10,205 nt of DNA, taken from Oscillospiraceae bacterium (lineage in GTDB: Bacteria; Bacillota; Clostridia; Oscillospirales; Acutalibacteraceae). The notes beneath the pieces were generated by a model. It did not search any database and was not told where the DNA came from. It saw nothing but the letters and a program-made list of their open reading frames with translations. Shown here piece after piece: positions 1 to 7,597 of the stretch. The stretch lies in the NCBI GenBank assembly GCA_019422905.1, contig JAHZCM010000056.1, forward strand, positions 1-10,205, in the 5' to 3' direction. Numbering within the stretch: position 1 is the first letter of the stretch; every line of letters begins with the position of its first letter. The translations under genes and the position numbers were made by a program.

Positions 1-10
1 TTTTTTATTC

Positions 11-31
11 ACCCCTGGCTGTACCAGGGGT
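11..31. terminator. Inverted repeat, possible end-of-gene hairpin
   Basis: Eight-bp arms ACCCCTGG and CCAGGGGT enclose a 5-nt loop (CTGTA). On the plus strand the hairpin is followed by a weak T-rich stretch (TTGGTTTAG), so it could terminate a plus-strand gene that ends left of the window. On the minus strand no T-tract follows it. The function is uncertain because the neighbouring gene is not visible. Confidence 0.35.
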
Positions 32-52
32 TTGGTTTAGCCTAAAGGCACC

Positions 53-84
53 AAAAAAATACACGGGATCTCTCGATCCCGTGT
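53..84 (-). terminator. Intrinsic terminator of the antiporter gene
   Basis: A perfect 10-bp stem (ACACGGGATC and GATCCCGTGT, loop TCTC, 61-84) lies 12 nt beyond the antiporter stop codon. Read on the minus strand, seven consecutive T residues follow it (53-59). This is a textbook Rho-independent terminator. Confidence 0.9.
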
Positions 85-96
85 AAAATTCTCTGT

Positions 97-1389
97 TTAG
101 CCGTGCAGGCTGACCGGAGGCTGCGGCTTGTTCTCGGTTCTTGCGCTCGCCCTGCCCTCCGGCTTGATCTCTCCGGCCTTGAGCAGCGAACGCTTCGTGA
201 GCGTCGGGCCAATCAGCTCGTAGACCAAAACGGAGAAAAGCACCACGTTGCGCACAATACCGCCATCCGCAAGGGAGGTCGCCGTCAGCGCCATGCCGAG
301 CGCCACGCCCGCCTGCGGCAGCAGCGTAATGCCCAGATGCTTTTTAATCTGTTCGCCGCAATGCGTCAGCGCACAGCTTCCGTACGCGCCGGCAATTTTG
401 CCCAGCGAGCGGAAAATGATATAGATCACGCCGATCAGAAGCACCAGCGGATTGCTCAGGATATTCAGATCCAGCTCCGCGCCGGAAAGCACGAAGAACA
501 AGATGTTGACCGGGCCTGTCCAGCGTTCGATGCGGTCCATCAGCTCCTCCGAAGCCGTGCAGATATTGCAGAAAACCGTGCCGGTCATCATGCACACGAG
601 CAGCAGGGAAAAGCCAAAGCCGACGCCGCCGATTTCAAAATGAATCTGAGAAAGGCCGACCGTCAGCAGCACAAACGCCACGGAAAGGGAAAGGCGCTTG
701 CTGCGGGAATGGAAGTAAGTTTCGAGCCAATTCAGCATGACGCCCGCCAGAGCGCCGAGCGCAAGAGAAAGCACAATCTCGATGATCGGCTCCAGCGCCA
801 CGCTGATGATGCTGACGCTGCCCTTTTCGAGCGCCGTCGCAATGCCGAAGGACACGGAAAACAGGATAAGGCCCACCGCGTCGTCGATCGCAACCACCAT
901 CAGCAGTAGCTTCGTCAGCGGACCCTTTGCCTTATACTGGCGCACGCCCATCAGGGGCGCCGCCGGCGCGGTGGCCGCCGCGATTGCGCCGAGTGGAATC
1001 GCCGCAGGCAGGGAAATCAGAGAAGGGTTAATAAAGTAGACCGCGATCAGCGCAATGTCGACCAGTACCGTCGTGACGACCGCCTGCAGAATGCCGACGG
1101 TTATCGCCTGCTTGCCCATCGTTTTCAGTTGGCTCACGCGGAACTCGTTGCCGATCGCAAAGGCGATGAAGCCGAGCGCCGTCTGCGTGATGATGCTCAG
1201 GCCCTCCACCTGTTCGAGCGAATTGAAGCCTATGCCGCTGATCTGCAACGCGCCGATACAAAACGGGCCGAGCAGAAGCCCGCCCACCAGATACGCCGTA
1301 ACAGCCGGCAGATTCACCAGCTTCGCCAGCCGGGACATCAGCAATCCGACAACCAGCGCAATTGCCAGACAAATCAATGTTTCTTGCAT
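97..1389 (-). CDS. Cation/proton antiporter, CPA2 (Na+/H+ exchanger) family
   Basis: A polytopic membrane protein of 430 aa that probably exchanges Na+ or K+ for H+ across the cytoplasmic membrane. Long hydrophobic segments run from residue 1 to about 405, followed by a short polar tail. Family landmarks seen are an ATAP turn (residues 139-142) and the AIDDAVG segment with adjacent Asp169-Asp170, which matches the ion-binding DD pair of electrogenic CPA2 exchangers such as NapA and NhaA. An LFFVLSGAELDL segment also fits the family. No C-terminal RCK/TrkA domain is present, so it is not a full KefB/C-type channel. The frame is open a further 34 codons upstream, but the ATG at 1389 is chosen for two reasons: GAGGTG (1395-1400) sits 5 nt before it, and the longer frame would begin inside the promoter -10 box. 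Ion specificity cannot be read from the sequence. It is transcribed alone, downstream of the HAD gene, with its own promoter. Confidence 0.9.
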   Translation of the reverse strand: MQETLICLAIALVVGLLMSRLAKLVNLPAVTAYLVGGLLLGPFCIGALQISGIGFNSLEQVEGLSIITQTALGFIAFAIGNEFRVSQLKTMGKQAITVGILQAVVTTVLVDIALIAVYFINPSLISLPAAIPLGAIAAATAPAAPLMGVRQYKAKGPLTKLLLMVVAIDDAVGLILFSVSFGIATALEKGSVSIISVALEPIIEIVLSLALGALAGVMLNWLETYFHSRSKRLSLSVAFVLLTVGLSQIHFEIGGVGFGFSLLLVCMMTGTVFCNICTASEELMDRIERWTGPVNILFFVLSGAELDLNILSNPLVLLIGVIYIIFRSLGKIAGAYGSCALTHCGEQIKKHLGITLLPQAGVALGMALTATSLADGGIVRNVVLFSVLVYELIGPTLTKRSLLKAGEIKPEGRASARTENKPQPPVSLHG

Positions 1390-1489
1390 TTCAGCACCTC
1401 TTTCTTTTTTCCGGAGGCGCACCGTCCGCTGAACCGCAAACTGCATTCCCCACGGCGCACAGGAAATTTCGCCCTGTCCGCCGTTCTGC

Positions 1490-1518
1490 ATTTTACATCA
1501 TATTTCAATAGATGTCAA
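1490..1518 (-). promoter_or_regulatory. Sigma-A promoter of the antiporter gene
   Basis: TTGACA (1513-1518), a 17-bp spacer and TAAAAT (1490-1495) read on the minus strand. Transcription would start near 1483, leaving a leader of about 95 nt before the ATG at 1389. This is a near-consensus vegetative promoter. Confidence 0.85.
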
Positions 1519-1605
1519 GATTCGATATCCACCTGATTTTTGACAATTCCCCCCCGGATTTGTACGGCTTCACAGAGACGCGCAGAGCCGTTTCCCGCCG
1601 CAGCG

Positions 1606-2373
1606 CTACAACAGCCTTTCCTCCAGCCATCTCGCCACGCCGTCCGCATCGTTATCCGCGCAGATTTCGTCGGCCTCCGCCTTGACCTGCGGCAGCGCGT
1701 TTCCCACCGCGACGCCGCAGCCGCAGGCCCTGAGCATCTCCATATCGTTGTAATCGTCTCCGAAAGCGGCGATTTCCTCCATGCCGATTCCATACCGCGC
1801 CGCCAGCCGCCGGATGCCATTCAGCTTTGTCGCATCCTTGTTCATCACCATGGCAACGGTGTTCTCCGAAAGCTGGATATAGAGATTTTCCGGCAGATAG
1901 GCGCGGTAGGCCTCTGCCTCCTCAAGCGAACCGGCTTTAATCAGGAGCTTATCCGCCGTCTTGCCCGCAAGCTCCGCGAAGTCCTCCGTATAGGTGTACT
2001 GGATGCCGGGCCATATGATACTCGCATCAAAATTCTCGTACAGCGCATCCTCCGCTTCAATCCCGATGCAGCAGCCCGGCCTGTCCCGCAGGATGCGCGC
2101 CGCAAGCGCCCGCGGGTTCTCAATGCCGATTTTGCCGACACACGCCGCACCGTCGTAAATCACCGCGCCGTTATGGAAAAGTGCGGCGTCGTACGGCAGC
2201 GCGGGCAGCACCGCCCGGACCGCACGGACCGGCCGCGCCGTCGCCAAAACAAAGAGAATGCCGCGCGCCCGGAGCTTTTCCACAACCTGTTCCGTATACG
2301 TGGAAACCGACTTATCGCTCCGCAGAAGCGTGCTGTCCAAATCGGTTACAACCATCCTGATTTTCATCCGCAC
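1606..2373 (-). CDS. Cof-type HAD-superfamily phosphatase
   Basis: A 255-aa cytoplasmic hydrolase of the HAD IIB (Cof) group, which usually removes phosphate from sugar phosphates, nucleotides or cofactor intermediates. All four HAD motifs are visible. Motif I is DLDSTLL, with nucleophile Asp11 and acid/base Asp13; Ser14 replaces the usual Gly. Motif II is Thr45 in ATAR, motif III is Lys183 in DATKLNG, and motif IV is GDDYND (205-210) followed by VGNA. An HNGA segment at 67-70 is also typical. The length matches the family. The start is either GTG at 2373, 5 nt after GGAGG, or ATG at 2367, 11 nt after it; the protein differs by two residues. The substrate is unknown. It has its own promoter (2400-2428). 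No clear terminator follows it, so some read-through into the antiporter gene is possible. Confidence 0.92.
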   Translation of the reverse strand: MRMKIRMVVTDLDSTLLRSDKSVSTYTEQVVEKLRARGILFVLATARPVRAVRAVLPALPYDAALFHNGAVIYDGAACVGKIGIENPRALAARILRDRPGCCIGIEAEDALYENFDASIIWPGIQYTYTEDFAELAGKTADKLLIKAGSLEEAEAYRAYLPENLYIQLSENTVAMVMNKDATKLNGIRRLAARYGIGMEEIAAFGDDYNDMEMLRACGCGVAVGNALPQVKAEADEICADNDADGVARWLEERLL

Positions 2374-2399
2374 ATTCGCCTCCGAAAGATATTTCTCCG

Positions 2400-2428
2400 A
2401 TTATAGCACGCGGAAAAGGCCGAGGCAA
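2400..2428 (-). promoter_or_regulatory. Sigma-A promoter of the HAD phosphatase gene
   Basis: TTGCCT (2423-2428), a 17-bp spacer and a perfect TATAAT (2400-2405) on the minus strand. The expected start near 2393 gives a short leader containing the GGAGG site. The promoter lies just past the 5S terminator, which insulates it. Confidence 0.8.
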
Positions 2429-2440
2429 GGCTTTGCGTAT

Positions 2441-2473
2441 AAAAAAAGAACCGCAAAAAATGCGGTTCTTTTT
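2441..2473 (-). terminator. Intrinsic terminator of the 5S rRNA gene
   Basis: AGAACCGCA (2447-2455) pairs with TGCGGTTCT (2461-2469) around an A5 loop. The stem can extend through flanking A/T pairs. On the minus strand it ends in a run of seven T residues (2441-2447). It begins within a few nucleotides of the 3' end of the 5S gene. The symmetry would allow weaker termination on the plus strand too. Confidence 0.92.
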
Positions 2474-2475
2474 GT

Positions 2476-2591
<116 letters not shown>

Positions 2592-2601
2592 TATTCGGTT
2601 T

Positions 2602-2617
2602 CCGTCTCATCTGACGG
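2602..2617 (-). other. Leader hairpin of the 5S precursor
   Basis: CCGTC and GACGG pair around a 6-nt loop between the predicted transcription start (about 2618) and the 5S 5' end (2591). The precursor RNA would begin almost directly with this hairpin. It may protect the 5' end or guide 5S maturation; that role is inferred. Confidence 0.5.
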
Positions 2618-2624
2618 CCTAGTT

Positions 2625-2653
2625 ATAATACCATACCCATCCGGAATTTGCAA
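2625..2653 (-). promoter_or_regulatory. Promoter of the free-standing 5S rRNA gene
   Basis: TTGCAA (2648-2653), a 17-bp spacer and TATTAT (2625-2630) on the minus strand. The AT-rich DNA immediately upstream (2657-2695) carries regularly spaced A-tracts and could act as an UP element, as is common at rRNA promoters. Confidence 0.8.
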
Positions 2654-2656
2654 GCA

Positions 2657-2683
2657 TTTTTTTCAAATTTTTTGAAGTTTTTT
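2657..2683 (-). promoter_or_regulatory. Phased A-tracts upstream of the 5S promoter (UP-element-like)
   Basis: Three runs of 6-7 A on the minus strand occupy 2657-2663, 2668-2673 and 2678-2683. Their centres are about 10 bp apart, one helical turn, which is the classic arrangement for intrinsically bent DNA. They end 4 bp upstream of the -35 box. The same stretch separates the 5S promoter from the stop of the SGNH gene, which has no clear GC-rich terminator. Confidence 0.6.
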
Positions 2684-2731
2684 CAAAATTCAAATATATT
2701 GTTGGACTTTTCAATTTTCCCCTATATATAG

Positions 2732-3736
2732 TTATTCTCCCGAATCATCGCTTTCCCCGCCGTCTTCTCCGTCGCCTTCTCCGTCCGTATCACCGGAATC
2801 CGGCTCTGCGGTCGGCGCGGCCGTCGGCTGCGGGCTGATTTCGCCAAGCAGATACGAGGTCCAGAGCGCACAGCCCATATCGTTCAAGTGAATACAGAGC
2901 TGGCCCGGATCCGCGCAGTATTCCGCCGGCAGATAGCCGTCCGTGAAAAACGCCGCCACATCGGCGAATTCCATGTTTGCGGACGCGCAGTAGGTTTTCA
3001 TCACCGTGTTGTATTCGGCAATCGACGTGCTGCTCAGGCCCTGATAATCAATCCATTCGAGCATCGGCGTAACCGACTGCACCGTGATGGAAAGCGACGG
3101 ATTTGCGGTTTTCAGCGCGGAAAGCACGGTTTTTGCCGTCTCCGTCACCGTATACACATCGTTGTAGATCAAATCCTCCTTGCCAAGCTGGATGTAGAGC
3201 TTTCTCGCGCCGGTTTCCTCGATGGCCTTTTGGAGCATCACCACCTGTTCGCCGATGTAAAGCGAGCCGTCGCCGCCGTTCAGCTCCTCCGCCGCATCTT
3301 CCCAGGAATAGCTGCTCGCCGTCAGGAACTGCGCGTCGCTGAGCGCCGTGCTCTTGCCCGGGCCCTCCTCCACATAGTCCTTGAGCTGCGTGGTCAGGCT
3401 GTCGCCCACAAAGAGCGCGCCGTCAAAGGCCGAGGTCTGTACTGCGCCGCTCTCCTCCGGCTGTCCGTCCGACGCCGCACCGGCGTCGGGGCGGATCGTG
3501 GAAAAGAATTCCGGCTGGCTCTCCGCCGCGGAGGATTCCCCGCCGTCCTCTCCGGAAACCTGCGGCTTCGCCGCCCGCACAATGCCAAACACAACCACCG
3601 CCACAAGCACAAGGCCCAGCGTGACGACCACGACGCGGAACCAGTTGACCTTCTTCTTTTTCTTCCGCGGACGAGCGGACGGACGGCGCGGCGCCTGCTG
3701 CGCAGCGCGTGCATCGCGGTGGTTTCGGTTTGCCAA
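2732..3736 (-). CDS. Membrane-anchored SGNH/GDSL-like protein with degenerate active site
   Basis: A 334-aa protein. It has a basic cytoplasmic start with five consecutive Lys (25-29), one membrane segment (about 31-53), an acidic and Ser-rich linker to about 102, an SGNH-like domain (about 105-298) and an acidic low-complexity tail. The topology puts the domain outside the cell. Block I is FVGDSLT with the candidate nucleophile Ser113. Block III reads GKED (185-188) where GxND is usual, so the oxyanion Asn is replaced by Glu. Block V keeps His283 in CIHLND, but the Asp expected three residues earlier is Leu280. It may be an esterase using a Ser-His pair or a non-catalytic relative. The frame is open to 3901, but the promoter at 3770-3798 excludes upstream starts. 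The first usable start is TTG at 3736, 6 nt after AAGGGA. Confidence 0.78.
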   Translation of the reverse strand: MANRNHRDARAAQQAPRRPSARPRKKKKKVNWFRVVVVTLGLVLVAVVVFGIVRAAKPQVSGEDGGESSAAESQPEFFSTIRPDAGAASDGQPEESGAVQTSAFDGALFVGDSLTTQLKDYVEEGPGKSTALSDAQFLTASSYSWEDAAEELNGGDGSLYIGEQVVMLQKAIEETGARKLYIQLGKEDLIYNDVYTVTETAKTVLSALKTANPSLSITVQSVTPMLEWIDYQGLSSTSIAEYNTVMKTYCASANMEFADVAAFFTDGYLPAEYCADPGQLCIHLNDMGCALWTSYLLGEISPQPTAAPTAEPDSGDTDGEGDGEDGGESDDSGE

Positions 3737-3769
3737 AATGAATCCCTTCCCTTTGTTTGTTCTGCGTAC

Positions 3770-3798
3770 ATTGTACGACCCGTATCGAATTATGTCAA
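3770..3798 (-). promoter_or_regulatory. Sigma-A promoter of the SGNH-like gene
   Basis: TTGACA (3793-3798), a 17-bp spacer and TACAAT (3770-3775) on the minus strand. The predicted start near 3763 leaves about 27 nt before the TTG start codon. This position rules out the longer reading of the SGNH frame. Confidence 0.85.
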
Positions 3799-3816
3799 GT
3801 AAAAGCGAAATTTTAC

Positions 3817-3846
3817 AAAAAAGGCGCGCCGCAGCCACGGCACGCC
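3817..3846 (-). terminator. Intrinsic terminator of the lipoprotein gene
   Basis: On the minus strand GGCGTGCCG and CGGCGCGCC form a 9-bp stem with one G-U pair and a 6-nt loop, followed by six T residues (3817-3822). It lies about 20 nt past the lipoprotein stop codon. Confidence 0.9.
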
Positions 3847-3866
3847 GCATTTTTGTATGACTGCTC

Positions 3867-5258
3867 CTACCACTGCGCGAGCATCGTGCAGGTTCCCGCA
3901 TTGCCGACCAGCACCGTCACGCCGTTTTCTCCCGCCTCCTCCGGCATGCTGTAGCCGAATCCGCAGTCGCCGAGATACTTTTCGACCTTCACCGGGTCAA
4001 AGCCCAGGCTCTCCAGACCGAGCACCGCGTCCTTGAGCGTCAGCCACTCCTCGGTCACGGAGCCGCCGTCCGCGTAAACGCCGAGCGTCCTGATTTTCTG
4101 CGTCTCCACCGTGTAGGTGATCGACAGCCGGCTGCCGCCCGGCGCCTCATAGCTCACGGAGTACGTCAGCTCACCGAGATTTTCACTGGTTTTCGTCAGC
4201 GTCAGGCCGGAAGCCTGCGCCGCCGCCGCGGCAATCGCCTCCGCTTCGGCTTCCACGCCACCCGATTCCGGCTCCGGCGTGGGAGACGGCATCGGCGTGC
4301 GCTCCGCCTTCACCGTTTCCTCGCCGCGCTCGATGATCTCCAGCATCTGCGTGTAGTCCACCGCCTGATAGGAAACCCCGCCGCTATGCTCCATCGCGAT
4401 AAAGCACAGCGGCGTGCCGGCAAGCGCCAGAATCGTCTCCGCATTTTCCTCCACCGTGCCGTTTTTCAGCTCCGACGCGCGGTTGCACACGGCGTTCAGC
4501 GGTGTGTCGAGGATCTCCATGCCCGCCGCGCCGGCCGCCTCGTTCGGGTCGCCGTCGTATTTGCCCTGTCCCCAACCGATGAAGCCGCCCATGAGATCGA
4601 ACACAAACGAGCCGTTTTCAACATGGAAAATTTCAACCGGGCGCGAGCCGTAGGTCGTCTGATCCTCCATGCTGCTGTAGCCGTAAATATACGGCACGCC
4701 GTTCACCTCCTGCACGCCGACGAGCATCGGGCCCCAGCTCATGCTTTCCATCACGGACACGGCGTTTACCGTATCCGAAAGCGTGACCGCGCCGTCCTTG
4801 CATGTATAGAGTTGCAGCTCCGCCGCAAGGCAGACGCTTTCCGCGCTGTGGTAGCCGAGCCTTCCAAGCTCCGTTTCCCCCATCGGGCGCGGCTTCAGCA
4901 CCACAACGAGCATATCGCGCACGCCGTCGCCGTCGTAATCGCGCACGTCCGCGCTGAGAACGCCCTGCACGCGTTCGCCGCCGAATGTCCAGATACCGTC
5001 ATTGCCGATGTCCAGCACGACGTTCTCCTGCGTCGCCGTGCCGAGCTCTGGAAGCAGCGTTTCCTTTAAATAGGCATAGTAGCCCTCGTCCGCAGGCTCC
5101 AAGCCCGAAGTTTCCGCCGTCGCTTCCGGTGCCGCCGTCGCCTCCGGCGTCGCGGTCGGTTCCTCCGCGAGCTGTCCGAGAGCCGTCTGCACCGCGCCGC
5201 AGGACGCCATATTCAAAACCAGTACACAGGCCAGTAAAACAGAAAAAAGCCTTCTCAT
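3867..5258 (-). CDS. Predicted lipoprotein of unknown function
   Basis: A 463-aa exported protein. The signal peptide (residues 1-19) ends in a lipobox-like MASC with Cys20, so the mature protein is probably lipid-anchored on the outer face of the membrane. A Thr/Pro/Ala/Glu-rich linker (about 32-52) follows. The first globular part contains DYDGDGVRD (107-115), with D107, D109, D111 and D115 spaced as in an EF-hand or FG-GAP-type calcium loop. A second low-complexity Pro/Glu/Ala stretch comes before a C-terminal domain of about 110 residues. I do not recognise a named family. The start ATG at 5258 is preceded by AAAGGAG 8 nt away. It has its own promoter and terminator and lies next to another exported protein, the SGNH-like one. 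A role at the cell surface is all that can be inferred. Confidence 0.82.
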   Translation of the reverse strand: MRRLFSVLLACVLVLNMASCGAVQTALGQLAEEPTATPEATAAPEATAETSGLEPADEGYYAYLKETLLPELGTATQENVVLDIGNDGIWTFGGERVQGVLSADVRDYDGDGVRDMLVVVLKPRPMGETELGRLGYHSAESVCLAAELQLYTCKDGAVTLSDTVNAVSVMESMSWGPMLVGVQEVNGVPYIYGYSSMEDQTTYGSRPVEIFHVENGSFVFDLMGGFIGWGQGKYDGDPNEAAGAAGMEILDTPLNAVCNRASELKNGTVEENAETILALAGTPLCFIAMEHSGGVSYQAVDYTQMLEIIERGEETVKAERTPMPSPTPEPESGGVEAEAEAIAAAAAQASGLTLTKTSENLGELTYSVSYEAPGGSRLSITYTVETQKIRTLGVYADGGSVTEEWLTLKDAVLGLESLGFDPVKVEKYLGDCGFGYSMPEEAGENGVTVLVGNAGTCTMLAQW

Positions 5259-5297
5259 ATCCGTTTCTCCTTTGTCTCCGCTGTTGTTTATGTCCCT

Positions 5298-5326
5298 ATT
5301 ATACAGCAGAAAGGGGGCGCGGGCAA
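5298..5326 (-). promoter_or_regulatory. Sigma-A promoter of the lipoprotein gene
   Basis: TTGCCC (5321-5326), a 17-bp spacer and a perfect TATAAT (5298-5303) on the minus strand. The -35 box and part of the spacer fall inside the hairpin that ends the upstream glycosidase transcript (5314-5337). Confidence 0.75.
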
Positions 5327-5337
5327 GCCCGCACCCC
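5314..5337 (-). terminator. GC-rich hairpin ending the glycosidase transcript
   Basis: On the minus strand an 11-bp arm GGGGTGCGGGC pairs with GCCCGCGCCCC (one G-U pair) over a very short loop, about 37 nt past the glycosidase stop. The downstream tract is only CTTTCTG, so the U-run is poor. It is likely a terminator or a 3'-end stabilising structure. Confidence 0.65.
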
Positions 5338-5374
5338 TGAATTCATTTTGACTATGCGGTTTGGCCCGCCGCCC

Positions 5375-7597
5375 TTATTTGCCGATGACGCCGGTGTAAC
5401 GCATGCCGAAGCCGTAATCATAGGCATGGCCCGCCTCGTCCACATGCGGCTCCATGTCGAGCGCACGGTCCTCGCTCTGCGCCTCCACCGTCTCCATATC
5501 CTTCGGAAGCTGGATCGGCAGCCGGCCCGTCGGCTCGTAATCGCCGAAAACAACATCGAGCACCGCCGCGCGGGATACGCCGAATTCGACGAGGATCGCG
5601 TCGGTTTCGCGCTCAAACTCGTGCATGACCATCGGGTTGTTCAGCGCCGCGCAGACAATGACGGGCTTATCGCCCATGGCCCTGCGGCAGTTGAGAATGT
5701 TGTCGAGGTCCGCTTCATTATACGCGGTGTTCGTCTTGCCGCGGTAGCTGCGGTTTGTGAAGCTCTCACGGAAATCGCCGCCCGCGATGCTCTCGGCCCG
5801 CGCGGTATCCGCCGTATACGGGCGGTACTGCAGCGTGATCGGCAGGTAGCCGTTGCCGCCGTTCGCGGCGTCCTCCTTGGAATACGGGTTGCACGCCGGG
5901 CTTTCGACAAATACGATTGCCGCGTCCGCTTCCTCCGGCGTCCGCACGCGCACGCCGTACCGGTTGATGATTTCTTCCTCAACCGGGTCCTCGGTATGGG
6001 CCGGAATATCGTTGCGCATAAAGCCCTTCGACGCGCGGATCTCGCGGGTCGGGATGTAAATCCTCAGGCCTTTTTGAAGCGGCAGGCAGCCGTTCCGGTT
6101 TTTCAAAAGCACCACGGATTTATGCTGCGCGTCAAAGCCGTGATCGCAGAATTCCCTGCAGCCCACGATCTCCGCGGACTTTGCGGGATCGAGATACGGG
6201 TCCTCAAACAGGCCGCACTGGAAGATATTTTTCAAAAGGCGCGCGGCGGAAAGCTCCATCCGCTCGCGCATGGCCGCCTCGCCGAACCGCTCGCAGCCGA
6301 TCCTGTACGCCTCGAGGATCGGCGCGATTTCCGCGTTGCCGCCAAACTGGTCGACGCCGTTCATGATGGCGACGAGGCAGCGCTCGCCCTCGGTCATATC
6401 CTGCATATTGTAGCAGCGGCTGCCGAAGGCATCCATGACCGGCGTGGGATCGGCCGTGATGCCCCAGTCCGTGCAGACAACGCCCTGAAACGCGTATTTT
6501 TCGCGCAGGAGATCCTTGATCAGGTATTCGCTGTAGGAATTACCGACGTTTTTGCCGTTCTTTGTATCCAGCCCCCACGAAACCGTGTAGTACGGCATGA
6601 CGGCCGAAGCGCACGCGGTGGGGCCGTCCAGCTTGAACGCCGCCTCTGTAAACGGTTTCCGATGCTCCTCGGAATTGTCCGTGGGATACACGGCGTATTC
6701 GCCGAACGCATAGTGCGCGTCGCGCCCGCCTTCTCCGGTGCCGCCGCCCGGCCAGTGCTTCACCATCGTGTTGACGCTGTCCTTTCCCCAGCCGTCTTCG
6801 GCGCCCTTCGTCGTCTGCATGCCGTCGCAGTACGCCTTGGTGAGCTTCTTCGACATTTCCACGTTTTCGCCGAGCGTATCGACAAAGCGCATCCAGCGCG
6901 GCTCGGTGCAAAGGTCGATCTGCGGGCCGAGCGCCGTCGTGATGCCGAGCGCACGGTATTCGCGCGAAGCGTCCTCCGCAAACTGGCGGACGACCTCCGG
7001 GTCAAAGCAGGCCGCGAAGCCGACGCCTTCCGGCCACTTGCTCACATCGCTGCCGCCGGTCTTGAACTCGGCGCCGGAGCCGCGCGCGCCGTTTCTCGGG
7101 TCGGAGGAAATATTGACCGGAATGCCGTGCGGGAGCGATTCCGCGCGCTTTTGCAGCTCGTTGCTCCACCTTGCGGCCGTCTCCGCATTCTGCACCGTAG
7201 TCATCAGAATGTGGCGGATGTGCTCTTGCTCCATAAATTTTTTCTGCTGGTCGGAAAGCGCGTACGGCGCCTTGCCGGCCTCCTCATAGGGCTTGCCGTC
7301 ATAGGTGCCGCGAAACGGGCCGAACGGCAGCGGCGGCACCGCCTGGTGCGGCGAATACAGCATCAGGCCCGCGATCTCCTCGAGCGTCAGGCGCTTGGCG
7401 AGATCCTGCGCGCGCTCCCAGTCCGGCAGGCGCCAGTCCTCATAAGGCAGCAGCGCGCCGCTGCGCTCCAGATCCTTAAAATACAGGCCGTCCTTCTCGA
7501 TGATCCCAACTCCGGAGCTTTCCGACCACGCCAGGGTCTCGCCGTTTTCCTGCGTGAGGCGGCTGATGCCGTCCCGCGTTGTTTTGCTTGCGCTCAC
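5375..7597 (-). CDS. Glycoside hydrolase family 3 (beta-glucosidase/xylosidase type)
   Basis: A 740-aa enzyme that should release a terminal beta-linked sugar (glucose or xylose) from oligosaccharides. No signal peptide is seen, so it probably acts in the cytoplasm. The N-terminal part includes FKDLERSGALLPYEDWRLP (40-58), resembling the EF-hand-like segment of related GH3 enzymes but without its calcium-binding Asp residues. The barrel follows, with DPRNG (166-170), the Lys280-His281 pair in KHWPGGG, and VVCTDWG with Asp377 as the predicted nucleophile. The GH3 C-terminal domain begins near SVVLLKN (494-500), includes FGDYEPTGRLP (about 684-694) and ends in YGFGMRY. No fibronectin-III-like domain is present. 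The start is GTG at 7597, with an in-frame TAA directly before it and only a weak GTGAG site upstream. No sugar transporter or regulator lies nearby, so the exact substrate is open. Confidence 0.93.
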   Translation of the reverse strand: MSASKTTRDGISRLTQENGETLAWSESSGVGIIEKDGLYFKDLERSGALLPYEDWRLPDWERAQDLAKRLTLEEIAGLMLYSPHQAVPPLPFGPFRGTYDGKPYEEAGKAPYALSDQQKKFMEQEHIRHILMTTVQNAETAARWSNELQKRAESLPHGIPVNISSDPRNGARGSGAEFKTGGSDVSKWPEGVGFAACFDPEVVRQFAEDASREYRALGITTALGPQIDLCTEPRWMRFVDTLGENVEMSKKLTKAYCDGMQTTKGAEDGWGKDSVNTMVKHWPGGGTGEGGRDAHYAFGEYAVYPTDNSEEHRKPFTEAAFKLDGPTACASAVMPYYTVSWGLDTKNGKNVGNSYSEYLIKDLLREKYAFQGVVCTDWGITADPTPVMDAFGSRCYNMQDMTEGERCLVAIMNGVDQFGGNAEIAPILEAYRIGCERFGEAAMRERMELSAARLLKNIFQCGLFEDPYLDPAKSAEIVGCREFCDHGFDAQHKSVVLLKNRNGCLPLQKGLRIYIPTREIRASKGFMRNDIPAHTEDPVEEEIINRYGVRVRTPEEADAAIVFVESPACNPYSKEDAANGGNGYLPITLQYRPYTADTARAESIAGGDFRESFTNRSYRGKTNTAYNEADLDNILNCRRAMGDKPVIVCAALNNPMVMHEFERETDAILVEFGVSRAAVLDVVFGDYEPTGRLPIQLPKDMETVEAQSEDRALDMEPHVDEAGHAYDYGFGMRYTGVIGK

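Noticed and set aside
103..909. A 268-codon open frame on the plus strand
   Set aside because: It is antisense to the antiporter gene, Arg/His/Gln-rich, and lacks membrane segments or motifs.
1572..1600. ACGGCT/AGCCGT inverted repeat after the HAD gene as a terminator
   Set aside because: The stem is only 6 bp with a loop of about 14-16 nt, and no T-tract follows on the minus strand.
1540..2406. A 288-codon open frame on the plus strand
   Set aside because: It is antisense to the HAD phosphatase, whose four catalytic motifs make the minus strand the coding strand.
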